From NCBI RefSeq assembly GCF_009923995.1, contig NZ_RFSK01000050.1, positions 1 to 44,424 on the forward strand: DNA of 44,424 bases. Reading direction: 5' to 3'. Shown piece by piece: positions 36,357 through 44,374 of this stretch. The position numbers and the translations under genes are program-made. The notes beneath the pieces were generated by a model that was not told where the DNA came from, did not search any database, and worked only from the letters and a program-made list of their open reading frames with translations. The first letter of the stretch is position 1; each line of letters opens with the position of its first letter. Source of the stretch: Janthinobacterium sp. GTDB lineage: Bacteria > Pseudomonadota > Gammaproteobacteria > Burkholderiales > Burkholderiaceae_D.

Positions 36357-37853
36357 TTAAAACTCCCCATCCAGGCCATCTTGCACTTGTTCGGCGGCGC
36401 GCAGTACGGCGCGCGCCTTGTTTTCGGTTTCCTGCCATTCCATTTCGGGGATCGAGTCGGCGACGATGCCGGCCGCGGCCTGCACGTACAGCATGCCGTC
36501 CTTGACCACGCCCGTGCGGATGGCGATCGCCACATCCATTTCACCGCCAAACGACAGGTAGCCGCAGGCGCCGCCATAGATGCCGCGCTTGGTGATTTCC
36601 AGTTCGTCGATCACTTCCATGGCGCGCACCTTTGGCGCTCCCGTCAGCGTGCCGGCGGGGAAGGTGGCGCGCAGCACGTCCAGGTTCGACAAGCCGTCTT
36701 TCAGCTTGCCTTCCACGTTCGAGACGATGTGCTGCACGTGCGAGTACTTTTCGATGACCATGCGGTCGGTGACGTGCACGCTGCCCGTCTCGGCGATGCG
36801 CCCGATGTCGTTGCGGGCCAGGTCGATCAGCATCACGTGCTCGGCGATCTCTTTCGGGTCGGCCAGCAGTTCGGCTGACAATTCTGCGTCGCGCTCGGGC
36901 GTGGCGCCGCGCGGGCGGGTGCCGGCGATGGGGCGCAGGGTCACTTTCTTGCCGCCGTCCGCCGTCGTTTCGTTGCGCACCAAAATCTCGGGCGAAGCGC
37001 CGATGATCTGCATGTCGCCGAAATTATAGAAGTACATATACGGCGACGGATTCAGCGAACGCAGGGCGCGGTACAGGGTCAGCGGCGAATCGACATACGG
37101 CTTGCGGATGCGCTGGCCGATCTGCACCTGCATCAGGTCGCCCGCCATCACGTATTCGTGAGCCTTGGCGACGGCCTTCAGGTAGTCTTCCTTGGAGAAG
37201 TCGCGAATGGTTTCCGTGCGCACGGAGGCGCTGGTGACGGGGGCGTCGACGCCGCGGCGCAGCATCATGCGCAGGTCCTTCAGGCGCTGGCGCGCCTTGC
37301 TGAAGGACTCGGGCTGCGTCGTGTCGGCGTAGACGATCAGGTACAGCTTGCCGGACAGGTTGTCGATGACGGCCAGTTCTTCCGTCACCATCAGCTGGAT
37401 GTCGGGCAGCTTCAAGTCGTCTTTCGGCGCGCCGCCGGCGAGTTTTTTCTCGATGTGGCGCACCGTGTCGTAGCCGAAGTAGCCGGCCAGGCCGCCGCAG
37501 AAGCGCGGCATGCCGGGGCGCAGGGCCACCTTGAAGCGCGACTGGTATTGTTCGATGAAGTCGAGCGGGTTGCCTTCGTGCTCTTCGATCACGGCGCCGT
37601 TCTTGATGATTTCCGTGCGGTTGCCATGGCTGCGCAGCACGGTGGTGGCGGGCAAGCCGATGAAGGAATAGCGGCCGAAGCGCTCGCCGCCTACGACGGA
37701 TTCGAGCAAAAAGGTGTTCTTGCCGCCTTGCTGCGTCTGTGCCAGTTTCAGGTAGAGCGTGAGCGGGGTTTCCAGGTCGGCGAAAGCTTCCGCGATCAGG
37801 GGGATGCGGTTGTAGCCTTGCTGGGCCAGCGATTTGAATTCGAGTTCGGTCAT
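36357..37853 (-). CDS. trpE: Anthranilate synthase component I
   Basis: 498 residues. It makes anthranilate from chorismate with ammonia from TrpG. The Trp feedback element LLES is present ([20 protein letters not shown]). Chorismate-binding motifs include [16 protein letters not shown] [34 protein letters not shown] and [22 protein letters not shown]. The start is ATG 37853 ([19 protein letters not shown]) with GGAGAG upstream; the extension to 37895 lies in the leader. First structural gene of the trp block, preceded by the trp leader peptide and attenuator, so expression should respond to charged tRNA-Trp as well as by enzyme feedback. Confidence 0.97.
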   Translation of the reverse strand: MTELEFKSLAQQGYNRIPLIAEAFADLETPLTLYLKLAQTQQGGKNTFLLESVVGGERFGRYSFIGLPATTVLRSHGNRTEIIKNGAVIEEHEGNPLDFIEQYQSRFKVALRPGMPRFCGGLAGYFGYDTVRHIEKKLAGGAPKDDLKLPDIQLMVTEELAVIDNLSGKLYLIVYADTTQPESFSKARQRLKDLRMMLRRGVDAPVTSASVRTETIRDFSKEDYLKAVAKAHEYVMAGDLMQVQIGQRIRKPYVDSPLTLYRALRSLNPSPYMYFYNFGDMQIIGASPEILVRNETTADGGKKVTLRPIAGTRPRGATPERDAELSAELLADPKEIAEHVMLIDLARNDIGRIAETGSVHVTDRMVIEKYSHVQHIVSNVEGKLKDGLSNLDVLRATFPAGTLTGAPKVRAMEVIDELEITKRGIYGGACGYLSFGGEMDVAIAIRTGVVKDGMLYVQAAAGIVADSIPEMEWQETENKARAVLRAAEQVQDGLDGEF

Positions 37854-37881
37854 GTTTCTCTCCATGCCGTCAGGGGACAAG

Positions 37882-37896
37882 TGTGCACGATGCACA
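37882..37896. repeat. Small hairpin in the trpE 5' untranslated region
   Basis: TGTGCA-CGA-TGCACA is a perfect 6-bp stem about 30 bp upstream of the trpE start. A related hairpin CTTGTGC-GAT-GCACAAG lies at 30829-30845 before the cyclase genes. Confidence 0.4.
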
Positions 37897-37915
37897 AGCC
37901 CTGCGGTGGGTTATC

Positions 37916-37967
37916 AAAAAACCTGCCGGTACGCTAAGTGCGCAAAATGTGCGCGCGCAGCCGACAG
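37916..37967 (-). terminator. trp attenuator (terminator stem) with competing antiterminator
   Basis: On the minus strand CTGTCGG (37961-37967) pairs with CCGGCAG (37923-37929, one G-T pair), and an inner TGCGC/GCGCA stem can form between them; GTTTTTTG follows (37916-37921). The left arm overlaps CGGCT (37959-37963), which can instead pair with AGCCG at 37978-37982 just after the leader stop. The two structures exclude each other, as attenuation requires. Confidence 0.65.
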
Positions 37968-37988
37968 CAATCTTACACGGCTCGGCCC

Positions 37989-38081
37989 TCAGGCCTGCCA
38001 GGATTGCCAGCGTCGCCAAAGCCAGGCCTCAATCGAGCCGGTTTGGGTGACATTGTGTTTTTTGATGAGAAACGTGTTCAC
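37989..38081 (-). CDS. trpL: trp operon leader peptide
   Basis: A 30-codon frame, GTG start at 38081 and TGA at 37989-37991, encoding a peptide that ends WLWRRWQSWQA: four Trp in nine residues (codons at 38022-38024, 38016-38018, 38007-38009 and 37998-38000). Trp is the rarest residue, so this clustering directly upstream of trpE is hard to get by chance. AGGCCTG and CAGGCCT flanking the Trp codons can form the pause stem. It starts 13 bp after the gph stop. No clear ribosome site is seen, so translation may couple to gph or the start may be a different codon. Ribosome stalling at these codons when Trp is scarce should favour antitermination of trpEGDC. Confidence 0.8.
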   Translation of the reverse strand: MNTFLIKKHNVTQTGSIEAWLWRRWQSWQA

Positions 38082-38094
38082 GATGTGGTGTGGG

Positions 38095-38811
38095 TCAGTA
38101 TGCTGGTCTGTTTTGCATGCTAATAAAATGGGCCGCTTCAAGCAGCGTATTTACTATACCATCGGAATCGGTGTCGTGTATAGAGTGTCCGTGGTTGTAG
38201 CCATACGGTACCGTCAACACGGGGCAAGCCGCAGCCCGTGCCGCTTGCGCGTCATTCGAGGAGTCGCCGATGGCCACCACCCTGGCCGGTGCCAGGTCGA
38301 AGTCCGCGCACACCTGCAGCAGCGGCAGCGGGTCCGGTTTCTTCTTCGGCAGCGAATCGCCGCCGTAGACGATCTCGAAATAGCCGTCGAGTTTTTTCTG
38401 TTTCAGCAGGGGCAGGGCGAAGGCGATCGGCTTGTTGGTGACGCAGGCCAGGCGCAAGCCGGCCGCCTGCATCGCCGCCAGTCCCGCTTCCACGTCCGGG
38501 TACAGGGTGCTGAACTGGCCATTGATGGCCAGGTAGTGGCGCTGGTAGGCATCCATGGCCGCGTCGAAGCGCAGTTCCACGCCCGCCGCATCGAAGTCGA
38601 GCGCCAGCACCGTGCGGATCAGGTTTTCCGAGCCTTTGCCCACCATCAACTTGATGGCTTCGGCGCTGATGGGCGCAAGACCCAATTCGGCGCGCATGCC
38701 GTTGATGGCGACATGGAAATCGGGCACGGTGTCGAGCATCGTGCCATCGAGGTCGATGATGGCGGCGCGCACGCCGGCCAGTACGTGGGCTTTCACCGTG
38801 CCCGCCTGCAT
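38095..38811 (-). CDS. gph: Phosphoglycolate phosphatase (HAD family)
   Basis: 238 residues. It dephosphorylates 2-phosphoglycolate, a by-product of DNA repair and oxygenase reactions. HAD motif I is IIDLDGTMLDT (nucleophile Asp), motif II is the Thr of ACVTNKPIAF, motif III is the Lys of PKKKPDPLPLL, motif IV is GDSSNDAQAARAA. Its ATG overlaps the rpe stop by one base, so the two are translationally coupled. The rpe-gph-trpE order is shared by many beta- and gammaproteobacteria. The 3' end probably contains the promoter of the trp leader; a TATAGT on the minus strand at 38153-38158 is a tentative -10. Confidence 0.94.
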   Translation of the reverse strand: MQAGTVKAHVLAGVRAAIIDLDGTMLDTVPDFHVAINGMRAELGLAPISAEAIKLMVGKGSENLIRTVLALDFDAAGVELRFDAAMDAYQRHYLAINGQFSTLYPDVEAGLAAMQAAGLRLACVTNKPIAFALPLLKQKKLDGYFEIVYGGDSLPKKKPDPLPLLQVCADFDLAPARVVAIGDSSNDAQAARAAACPVLTVPYGYNHGHSIHDTDSDGIVNTLLEAAHFISMQNRPAY

Positions 38812-39485
38812 CAGGCGCCCGCTACCTTGGCCAGTTCGGCGCGCATGGCGTCGATGACGGCCTTGTAGTCAGGCTTGCCGAAGATGGCCGAGCCGGCGAC
38901 AAAGGTGTCGGCGCCAGCAGCGGCGGCAGCGGCGATGTTGTCGATCTTGATGCCGCCATCGACTTCTAGCATGATGTCACGGCCCGATTCATCGATCATG
39001 CGGCGCGCTTCGGCGATTTTCTTCAGCGCGTGGGGGATGAAGGACTGGCCGCCGAAGCCCGGATTGACGGACATGATCAGGATCATGTCGATCTTGTCCA
39101 TCACGTGTTCCAGGTAGTGCAGCGGCGTGCCCGGGTTGAAGACCAGGCCCGATTTGCAGCCATTGTCGCGAATCAGCTGCAGCGAACGGTCAAGGTGATC
39201 CGATGCTTCCGGGTGGAAGGTGATGATGTTCGCGCCAGCCTTGGCGAAATCCGGGATAATGCGATCGACAGGCTTGACCATCAGATGCACGTCGATGGGC
39301 ACTTGCACATGCGGGCGGATCGCTTCGCACACCAGCGGGCCGATGGTCAGGTTCGGCACATAGTGATTGTCCATCACGTCGAAGTGGATGATGTCGGCGC
39401 CGGCGGTAACGACGTTGCGCACTTCCTCGCCCAGGCGGGCAAAGTCGGCGGACAGGATGCTGGGAGCGATACGGAATGTTGTCAT
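38811..39485 (-). CDS. rpe: Ribulose-phosphate 3-epimerase
   Basis: 224 residues, a TIM-barrel enzyme that interconverts D-ribulose 5-phosphate and D-xylulose 5-phosphate in the pentose phosphate pathway. Signatures: [35 protein letters not shown] (metal-binding His and catalytic Asp), [33 protein letters not shown] and [11 protein letters not shown] with the second catalytic Asp. First gene of the rpe-gph unit and probable start of a transcript that reads toward trp. It supplies pentose phosphates, the source of PRPP and erythrose 4-phosphate used for tryptophan. Confidence 0.96.
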   Translation of the reverse strand: MTTFRIAPSILSADFARLGEEVRNVVTAGADIIHFDVMDNHYVPNLTIGPLVCEAIRPHVQVPIDVHLMVKPVDRIIPDFAKAGANIITFHPEASDHLDRSLQLIRDNGCKSGLVFNPGTPLHYLEHVMDKIDMILIMSVNPGFGGQSFIPHALKKIAEARRMIDESGRDIMLEVDGGIKIDNIAAAAAAGADTFVAGSAIFGKPDYKAVIDAMRAELAKVAGA

Positions 39486-39651
39486 GGTGAAGTAGCCAAA
39501 GGATAGAAAATGCGAAGATGCGCTATTTTACGCTTGACGCCGCTACCATGCCTGATTGCAGCACGGTGCAGCACAGAATACACGGCGCGCGGCGGCCAAT
39601 GCGGCGCGCGACACACAATATATGACTGGCAATGTCTGAATAGGAACGACG

Positions 39652-40026
39652 ATGGCGACTTATGAATTTACGGTAACGGTCAAGACGCAGTATCTGCCCG
39701 AGCAATCGGCACCGGACCAGGGGCGGCATGTGTTCAGCTACACGATCCGCGTCGTCAATACGGGAACGGTGGGCGCACAGCTGATTTCGCGCCACTGGGT
39801 CATCACGGATGCGAACAACAAGGTGGAAGAGGTGCGCGGCCTGGGCGCCGTCGGCCACCAGCCGCTGCTGCAGCCGGGCGAGCAGTTCGAATACACGAGC
39901 GGCACCATGCTGGGCACGCCGCAAGGCTCGATGCGCGGCGAATACTTCTGTGTGGCCGAGGATGGCCACCAGTTCGAAGCGCCGATTCCCGAATTCGTGC
40001 TGTCGGTGCCGCGCACCCTGCATTAA
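39652..40026 (+). CDS. apaG: ApaG protein
   Basis: 124 residues, the usual ApaG length, with an immunoglobulin-like beta fold (DUF525). Typical stretches: FTVTVKTQYLPEQS, FSYTIRVVNTGTVGAQLISRHWVITDANNKVEEVRGLGAVGHQPLLQPGEQFEYTSG shown by its core SRHWVITDANN, and GSMRGEYFCVAEDGHQFEAPIPEF. It has been linked to cobalt/magnesium handling in enterobacteria, where it lies near ksgA-apaH; the exact role is unsettled. Here it is instead next to mltA, divergent from rpe. AGGAAC precedes ATG 39652. Confidence 0.94.
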   Translation: MATYEFTVTVKTQYLPEQSAPDQGRHVFSYTIRVVNTGTVGAQLISRHWVITDANNKVEEVRGLGAVGHQPLLQPGEQFEYTSGTMLGTPQGSMRGEYFCVAEDGHQFEAPIPEFVLSVPRTLH

Positions 40027-40059
40027 TTAATCAGACCAGATGGAGCGGACTTGCGCCGC

Positions 40060-40206
40060 TTATTTCAGTTTTTCGGTGGTGTCCCGCTCTTCGCTGAGCT
40101 GTTTGCGGGCGGGCGGCGTGGGCTTCTTGCCTGAATACATGGTCCACCAGACTATAAATGCCAGCAAGAAGAACGCCACCAGCGCCTCTATCATCAAGAT
40201 CCACAT
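40060..40206 (-). CDS. Small single-pass membrane protein (48 residues), unknown function
   Basis: Encodes MWILMIEALVAFFLLAFIVW, one long hydrophobic helix, followed by the basic/polar tail WTMYSGKKPTPPARKQLSEERDTTEKLK, so the C-terminus is probably cytoplasmic. ATG 40206 has a good AGGGG five bases upstream, the main reason to accept it. It converges with apaG (gap 33 bp) and its start is only 10 bp from the mltA start on the other strand. The family is not recognised; small proteins of this shape are often annotated as hypothetical. A minus-strand frame continues upstream to 40614 antisense to mltA and is not believed. Confidence 0.7.
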   Translation of the reverse strand: MWILMIEALVAFFLLAFIVWWTMYSGKKPTPPARKQLSEERDTTEKLK

Positions 40207-40216
40207 ACGCACCCCT

Positions 40217-41494
40217 ATGTTATTTACACGCAGCTTATTATTGAACCATCGTTTATTGACACGCGGTAGTCTACTCGTTTCCATCGGCGGCGTCGCGCTC
40301 GCGCTGTCCGCCTGTACCACGCCCCCAGCCGCGCCCGGCGCTTCCGGTGGCAAGGAGCCGGCGATTGCGCCGTCCGTCGTCAAGCCGGTGCCGGCCAAGC
40401 CGGCCGACGTCAAGGATGCCAAGGATGCCACTGACGCGGCCGCGCCCACTTTCGTTCCGGCCAAGTTTTCCGCCTTGCCTGGCTGGGGACGCGACGACTT
40501 GCGCGCTGCCTGGCCTGCCTTCACGGCGTCGTGCGGCGTGCTGGTCAAGCGGCCCGACTGGAAGGAGCCGTGCACGATCGCGCGCCAGGTAAATGCCGAC
40601 AGCGACAAGGCCATCCGCCTGTTTTTTGAAACCTTCTTTGTGCCGAATCAAGTCATCGCTGCCGATGGCGCCAGTACGGGCCTCGTTACGGGCTATTATG
40701 AACCGTTGCTGCATGGCGCGCGCAAGCGTGGCGGACCATACCAGACGCCGCTGTACAAGGTGCCGGATGACCTCGTTACGGTCGACCTGGCCGGCGTGTA
40801 TCCGGAATTGAAAAACATGCGCTTGCGGGGCAAGTTGGTGGGCAAGAAAGTGGTGCCGTATGCCACGCGTGCCGACATCGAGCGTGCCACGGCCGTCTCC
40901 GGCAAGGAATTGCTGTGGGTCGACGACGAGGTGGAAGCGTTCTTCCTGCAAGTGCAAGGTTCCGGCCGGGTGCAGCTGACGGATACGCAGGAAACCGTGC
41001 GCGTGGCGTATGCGGACCAGAACGGCCATCCCTACAAATCCATCGGCCGTTATCTGGTCGATAAGGGTGAACTGACCATGAGCCAGGCGTCCGCGCAAGG
41101 CATCAAGGCGTGGATCGCCGGCCATCCCACGCGCAAGGATGAGCTGTTCAATGCCAACCCCAGCTATGTGTTTTTCAAGGAAGAGCGCTTGCCCGATCCG
41201 AAAGTGGGGCCGAAGGGCGCGCTGGGCGTGCCATTGACGCCGCAGCGCTCGGTGGCCATCGATTCGCGTTATGTGCCGCTCGGCGTGCCTGTGTTCCTTG
41301 CTACCACGCAAGCCAACAGCGACATCCCCATGCAGCGCCTGGTGATGGCGCAGGATACGGGCGGCGCCATTCGCGGGCCCATCCGTGTCGACTATTTTTT
41401 TGGCTTTGGTGCGGAAGCGGCGGAGAACGCGGGCCGCATGAAGCAGAGCGGCGCCGTGTGGGTGTTGTTGCCGAAACAGGCGCCGGCGCGCTAA
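40217..41494 (+). CDS. mltA: Membrane-bound lytic murein transglycosylase A
   Basis: 425 residues. An outer-membrane lipoprotein that cleaves peptidoglycan glycan strands to 1,6-anhydromuropeptides. The signal ends in lipobox LSAC (SIGGVALALSACTT). The MltA domain includes GLVTGYYEPLLHGARKRGGPYQTPLYKVP, FFLQVQGSGRVQL, and the 3D-type C-terminal domain AQDTGGAIRGPIRVDYFFGFG...AENAGRMKQSG with the catalytic Asp in QDTGGAI. ATG 40217 is chosen because it gives a compact signal; it has no ribosome site, and the frame extends upstream to 40040 through the antisense small gene. Confidence 0.93.
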   Translation: MLFTRSLLLNHRLLTRGSLLVSIGGVALALSACTTPPAAPGASGGKEPAIAPSVVKPVPAKPADVKDAKDATDAAAPTFVPAKFSALPGWGRDDLRAAWPAFTASCGVLVKRPDWKEPCTIARQVNADSDKAIRLFFETFFVPNQVIAADGASTGLVTGYYEPLLHGARKRGGPYQTPLYKVPDDLVTVDLAGVYPELKNMRLRGKLVGKKVVPYATRADIERATAVSGKELLWVDDEVEAFFLQVQGSGRVQLTDTQETVRVAYADQNGHPYKSIGRYLVDKGELTMSQASAQGIKAWIAGHPTRKDELFNANPSYVFFKEERLPDPKVGPKGALGVPLTPQRSVAIDSRYVPLGVPVFLATTQANSDIPMQRLVMAQDTGGAIRGPIRVDYFFGFGAEAAENAGRMKQSGAVWVLLPKQAPAR

Positions 41495-41528
41495 GGCATC
41501 ATGGCGGCGCCGGGAGGTGTGGTACTGC

Positions 41529-41966
41529 TTAGCGCAGGACCATGACTGGCAAGTGCGTGTGCGCCAGCACTTTTTGCGTTTCGCTGCCGACGAAGAGCTT
41601 GTTCAAGCCCTTGCGCCCATGCGAGGCCATCAGGATGATGTCGCACTGATAGTTTTGCGCCGCATTCACGATCTCTTCATGCGGGCTGGGCGAGACGGCG
41701 ACCACGCCTTCGAAGGGTACGCCGGCAGCGCGCGCCGCTTCGCCGATCTTGTCGATTGCGCGTTGTGACGCTTCCTGCATCTGCTGCTCATACAGGCCGG
41801 CGTCGAGCACGATGCCGCCGTCCGCCATCGGCGAGAACGGGAACGGCTGCACCACGCTGATGGCGACCAGTTTGGCCTTGTTCAGCTGGGCGAAGGCGAG
41901 GGCCGTTTCGGCGGCCTTGTCGGACAACGGCGAGCCGTCGGTGGGAAATAAGATGGTGTTAAACAT
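41529..41966 (-). CDS. Universal stress protein (UspA family)
   Basis: 145 residues, single Usp domain. The N-terminus NTILFPTDGSPLSDKAAETAL and C-terminal ASHGRKGLNKLFVGSETQKVLAHTHLPVMVLR match the family; the ATP-binding G-2x-G-9x-G(S/T) pattern is present except that the first Gly is Ala (ASHG...VGS). Such proteins support survival under stress or oxygen limitation. GAGGAG precedes ATG 41966. Upstream is a perfect FNR/ANR-type box placed as in an activated promoter, suggesting induction at low oxygen, as known for Anr-controlled Usp proteins in Pseudomonas. Confidence 0.94.
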   Translation of the reverse strand: MFNTILFPTDGSPLSDKAAETALAFAQLNKAKLVAISVVQPFPFSPMADGGIVLDAGLYEQQMQEASQRAIDKIGEAARAAGVPFEGVVAVSPSPHEEIVNAAQNYQCDIILMASHGRKGLNKLFVGSETQKVLAHTHLPVMVLR

Positions 41967-41994
41967 GGCGTGCTCCTCAAGTGATGTAAGACAG

Positions 41995-42034
41995 CTTATG
42001 GATTTACATCAATTAAAACCTTGATGTAAATCAA
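41995..42034 (-). promoter_or_regulatory. FNR/ANR-type promoter of the universal stress protein gene
   Basis: TTGAT-GTAA-ATCAA at 42021-42034 is a perfect FNR consensus. A second box with one mismatch lies at 41999-42012 in the opposite sense. With -10 CATAAG (41995-42000) and a start near 41987, the perfect box centres at about -41, the class II activation position. Confidence 0.75.
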
Positions 42035-42103
42035 ACCTCACAGGCTTTGGCATGAATAGTGTCGCCAAGGCAATCTTTCACCAGTGTATGCCCGTTCCTC
42101 GCT

Positions 42104-43312
42104 TCAGGTGCGCACGCTACGCAGCGGCGTGCCCCACACCATGGCGACCGTCAACGCAATGCTGCCTGCCGCGATGCAGGCCAGGCCATTGCGCACGCCA
42201 AAATGTTCCGCGACCCAGCCGGCGGCCAGCGCGCCCAGCGGCGCCGTCGCCACCGTCAGGAAGCGCATGGTCGACGTCATGCGCCCCAGCATGGGATCGG
42301 GCGTGACCTTCTGGCGCAAGCCCAGGTAGGGGATAAAGAACAGCATCACGCCGCAATCGAAAAAGAACATCAATATGGCATACGCCACAGCGCTGGCGGC
42401 CGCGCTGCCGAACAAGGCGGCGGGAATCGTTGGCGTCAGGGAAAAGCAGAGCGAGGTCGAAGCCAGGCCGATCAGGATGGTGCGGCCGGCGCCATAGCGC
42501 TTCGTCAGCGGCTTGACGATGAAGGCACTGAGCAGCACGCCGGCTCCACCCAGCATCTGTGTCATGCCCAGCACGCCAGGGCTCATGCCCAGGTCGCGCG
42601 TGGCGAACAGCACCGTCAAGGCCATGCTGGCGTAAAACAGGAAGTGCCAGATGCCGGCGCCCCAGGCCAGCGCGCGCAGCAGCGGTTCGCGCCAGACGAA
42701 CAGCAAACCGTCGGCAATGTCGCGCAGGGCGTGCTTGTCGGAGGGGGCGGGGCGCGGATCGCGTACGCTCATGGCGCGCAGATTAAACACGGAAATCAGG
42801 TAGCCGCACGCCGTGCACAGGATGGCGACGGGCGCCGACAGCATTTGCACGAGTACACCGGCCAGGCCGGGACCGATCAGGCGCGACGCCGATTCCGTGG
42901 CGGCAAATTTCGATTGTGCATCGATCAAGCCATCGCGGCCCACGAGGAAGGTCAGAAACACCTGTTCGGCGCCGCCGCCCACGACGAAGCCCGTGCCGAT
43001 AATGAATCCCACTATATATAACCACGGCATGGACAGCACGCCGCACCAGTAAGCCACGGCCACGCTGGCCAGGGCCAGGCCGGACATGCTTTCGCTGAAC
43101 AGCATGATCGGGTGCTTGCTGCGCCGGTCCAGCAGCACGCCGACGGGCAAGCCGAAGAGGGCGAACGGCAGCGCCTGCAAGGCGACGAGCAGACCCATCT
43201 GCTCCGGCGTCGCATGCAGCAAGAGCACGGCGCATAGGGGCAGGGCCAGCGAGGTGATCTGGGCGCCGAAGCAATTGAGGCCATTGCTGAACCACAGGCG
43301 GCGAAAATTCAC
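42104..43312 (-). CDS. MFS transporter
   Basis: 402 residues with about 12 transmembrane helices, resembling the MFS_3/enterobactin-exporter-like group. Motif A-like GLPVGVLLDRRSKHPIMLFSESM follows helix 2, and PYLGLRQKVTPDPMLGRMTSTMRFLTVATAPLGALAAGW is typical of this group near helix 10. The substrate is unknown. The start is GTG 43312 (MNFRRLWFSNGLNCFGAQITSLALP), the first possible start in the frame; no ribosome site is seen and the open frame continues upstream without a start codon. No dedicated regulator is adjacent. It lies upstream of the stress-protein gene on the same strand, with a separate promoter between. Confidence 0.88.
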   Translation of the reverse strand: MNFRRLWFSNGLNCFGAQITSLALPLCAVLLLHATPEQMGLLVALQALPFALFGLPVGVLLDRRSKHPIMLFSESMSGLALASVAVAYWCGVLSMPWLYIVGFIIGTGFVVGGGAEQVFLTFLVGRDGLIDAQSKFAATESASRLIGPGLAGVLVQMLSAPVAILCTACGYLISVFNLRAMSVRDPRPAPSDKHALRDIADGLLFVWREPLLRALAWGAGIWHFLFYASMALTVLFATRDLGMSPGVLGMTQMLGGAGVLLSAFIVKPLTKRYGAGRTILIGLASTSLCFSLTPTIPAALFGSAAASAVAYAILMFFFDCGVMLFFIPYLGLRQKVTPDPMLGRMTSTMRFLTVATAPLGALAAGWVAEHFGVRNGLACIAAGSIALTVAMVWGTPLRSVRT

Positions 43313-43448
43313 GCTGGCGACGCTGCCGTCGCCGCGCAGGCGGCCGGCCAGTGACTGAAGTAGAGAGGAGGAAATTTGCTGCTCGATTTGAAAAGGATCA
43401 GGCTCAGAATAATAACAGTGCGCCTGTCGCGCCGCTGCCGTTAGCCGC

Positions 43449-43454
43449 TACAAT
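43449..43454 (+). promoter_or_regulatory. Candidate -10 element of the enoyl-CoA hydratase gene
   Basis: TACAAT lies 32 bp before the start codon; the -35 region is weak. Confidence 0.4.
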
Positions 43455-43486
43455 CGTCGCTACCGTGTTCATTCAGAGGAGACTAT

Positions 43487-44263
43487 ATGCAATACGAAGA
43501 CTTGATCATCGATATCCAGGACAAAGTGGCGGTCATCCGCCTGAACCGCCCGAAGGCGCTCAATGCCTTGAACGACAACATGATGAATGAGCTGGGCGCT
43601 GCGCTGCTCAAGTTCGATGCCGACGAGAACATCGGCTGCATCGTGCTCACGGGCAGCGAAAAAGCCTTTGCCGCCGGCGCCGACATCGCCGCCATGGCCG
43701 ACTATACTTATCCCGACACCTTTACCCAGGGCTACATCAGCCGTAACTGGGAGCATATTTTGCGCGTGCGCAAACCTGTGGTGGGCGCGGTGGCCGGCTA
43801 TGCGCTGGGCGGCGGCTGCGAGCTAGCCATGATGTGCGATTTCCTGATCGCCGCCGACAGCGCCAAATTTGGCCAGCCGGAAATCAAGGTGGGCGTCACG
43901 CCAGGCGCGGGCGGCACGCAGCGCTTGCCGCGCGCCATCGGCAAGGCCAAGGCCATGGACTTGTTGTTGACGGCGCGCACCATCGATGCGGCCGAGGCGG
44001 AACGCATCGGCCTGGTGTCGCGCGTGGTGCCCGCTGATAAATTGCTGGAAGAAGCCCTGGCCGCCGCCAGGACCATCGCCGCCATGCCGACCTCGGTCGC
44101 CATGATGATCAAGGATTGCGTCAACCGCGCCTTTGAAACCACCCTGACCGATGGCGTCGCCTACGAGCGCCGTTTGTTCCAGGCCGCCTTCGGCACGCCT
44201 GCGCAAAAAGAAGGCATGCACGCTTTCCTGGAAAAGCGCTTGCCAAACTTCGACGGTCTTTGA
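43487..44263 (+). CDS. Enoyl-CoA hydratase
   Basis: 258 residues, the standard length for mono-functional enoyl-CoA hydratases. It hydrates trans-2-enoyl-CoA in beta-oxidation or related catabolism. Oxyanion hole and CoA site: [12 protein letters not shown] and [10 protein letters not shown]. Both catalytic glutamates are present: Glu112 in [12 protein letters not shown] and Glu132 in [21 protein letters not shown]. It ends with the usual ...[23 protein letters not shown] precedes ATG 43487. It could work with FadE (13116-15557) and downstream beta-oxidation enzymes encoded elsewhere. Confidence 0.95.
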   Translation: MQYEDLIIDIQDKVAVIRLNRPKALNALNDNMMNELGAALLKFDADENIGCIVLTGSEKAFAAGADIAAMADYTYPDTFTQGYISRNWEHILRVRKPVVGAVAGYALGGGCELAMMCDFLIAADSAKFGQPEIKVGVTPGAGGTQRLPRAIGKAKAMDLLLTARTIDAAEAERIGLVSRVVPADKLLEEALAAARTIAAMPTSVAMMIKDCVNRAFETTLTDGVAYERRLFQAAFGTPAQKEGMHAFLEKRLPNFDGL

Positions 44264-44345
44264 TATGATTCGCCTCCCCGATGAGACGCACTGGTTTGCG
44301 GCACAAAAGGGACGGCCTTCCGGGGCTGGGTAGTAAAAAAGAAGG

Positions 44346-44374
44346 TTGACGGATTTAGCGAAATGCTTCATACT
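44346..44374 (+). promoter_or_regulatory. Strong promoter at the right edge, possibly of an rRNA operon
   Basis: TTGACG (44346-44351), 17-bp spacer and CATACT (44369-44374). The following DNA contains GACAAA-N8-TTTGTC (44392-44411) and no start codon with a ribosome site before the window ends. The arrangement resembles betaproteobacterial rrn leaders, but no rRNA sequence is visible. Confidence 0.5.

Noticed and set aside
43365..43444. Short 22-codon frame from TTG 43376 after an excellent GAGGAGG sequence
   Set aside because: The purine run looks like a ribosome site, but the peptide is short and Arg-rich, starts with TTG, and has no supporting feature; it might be a chance match.
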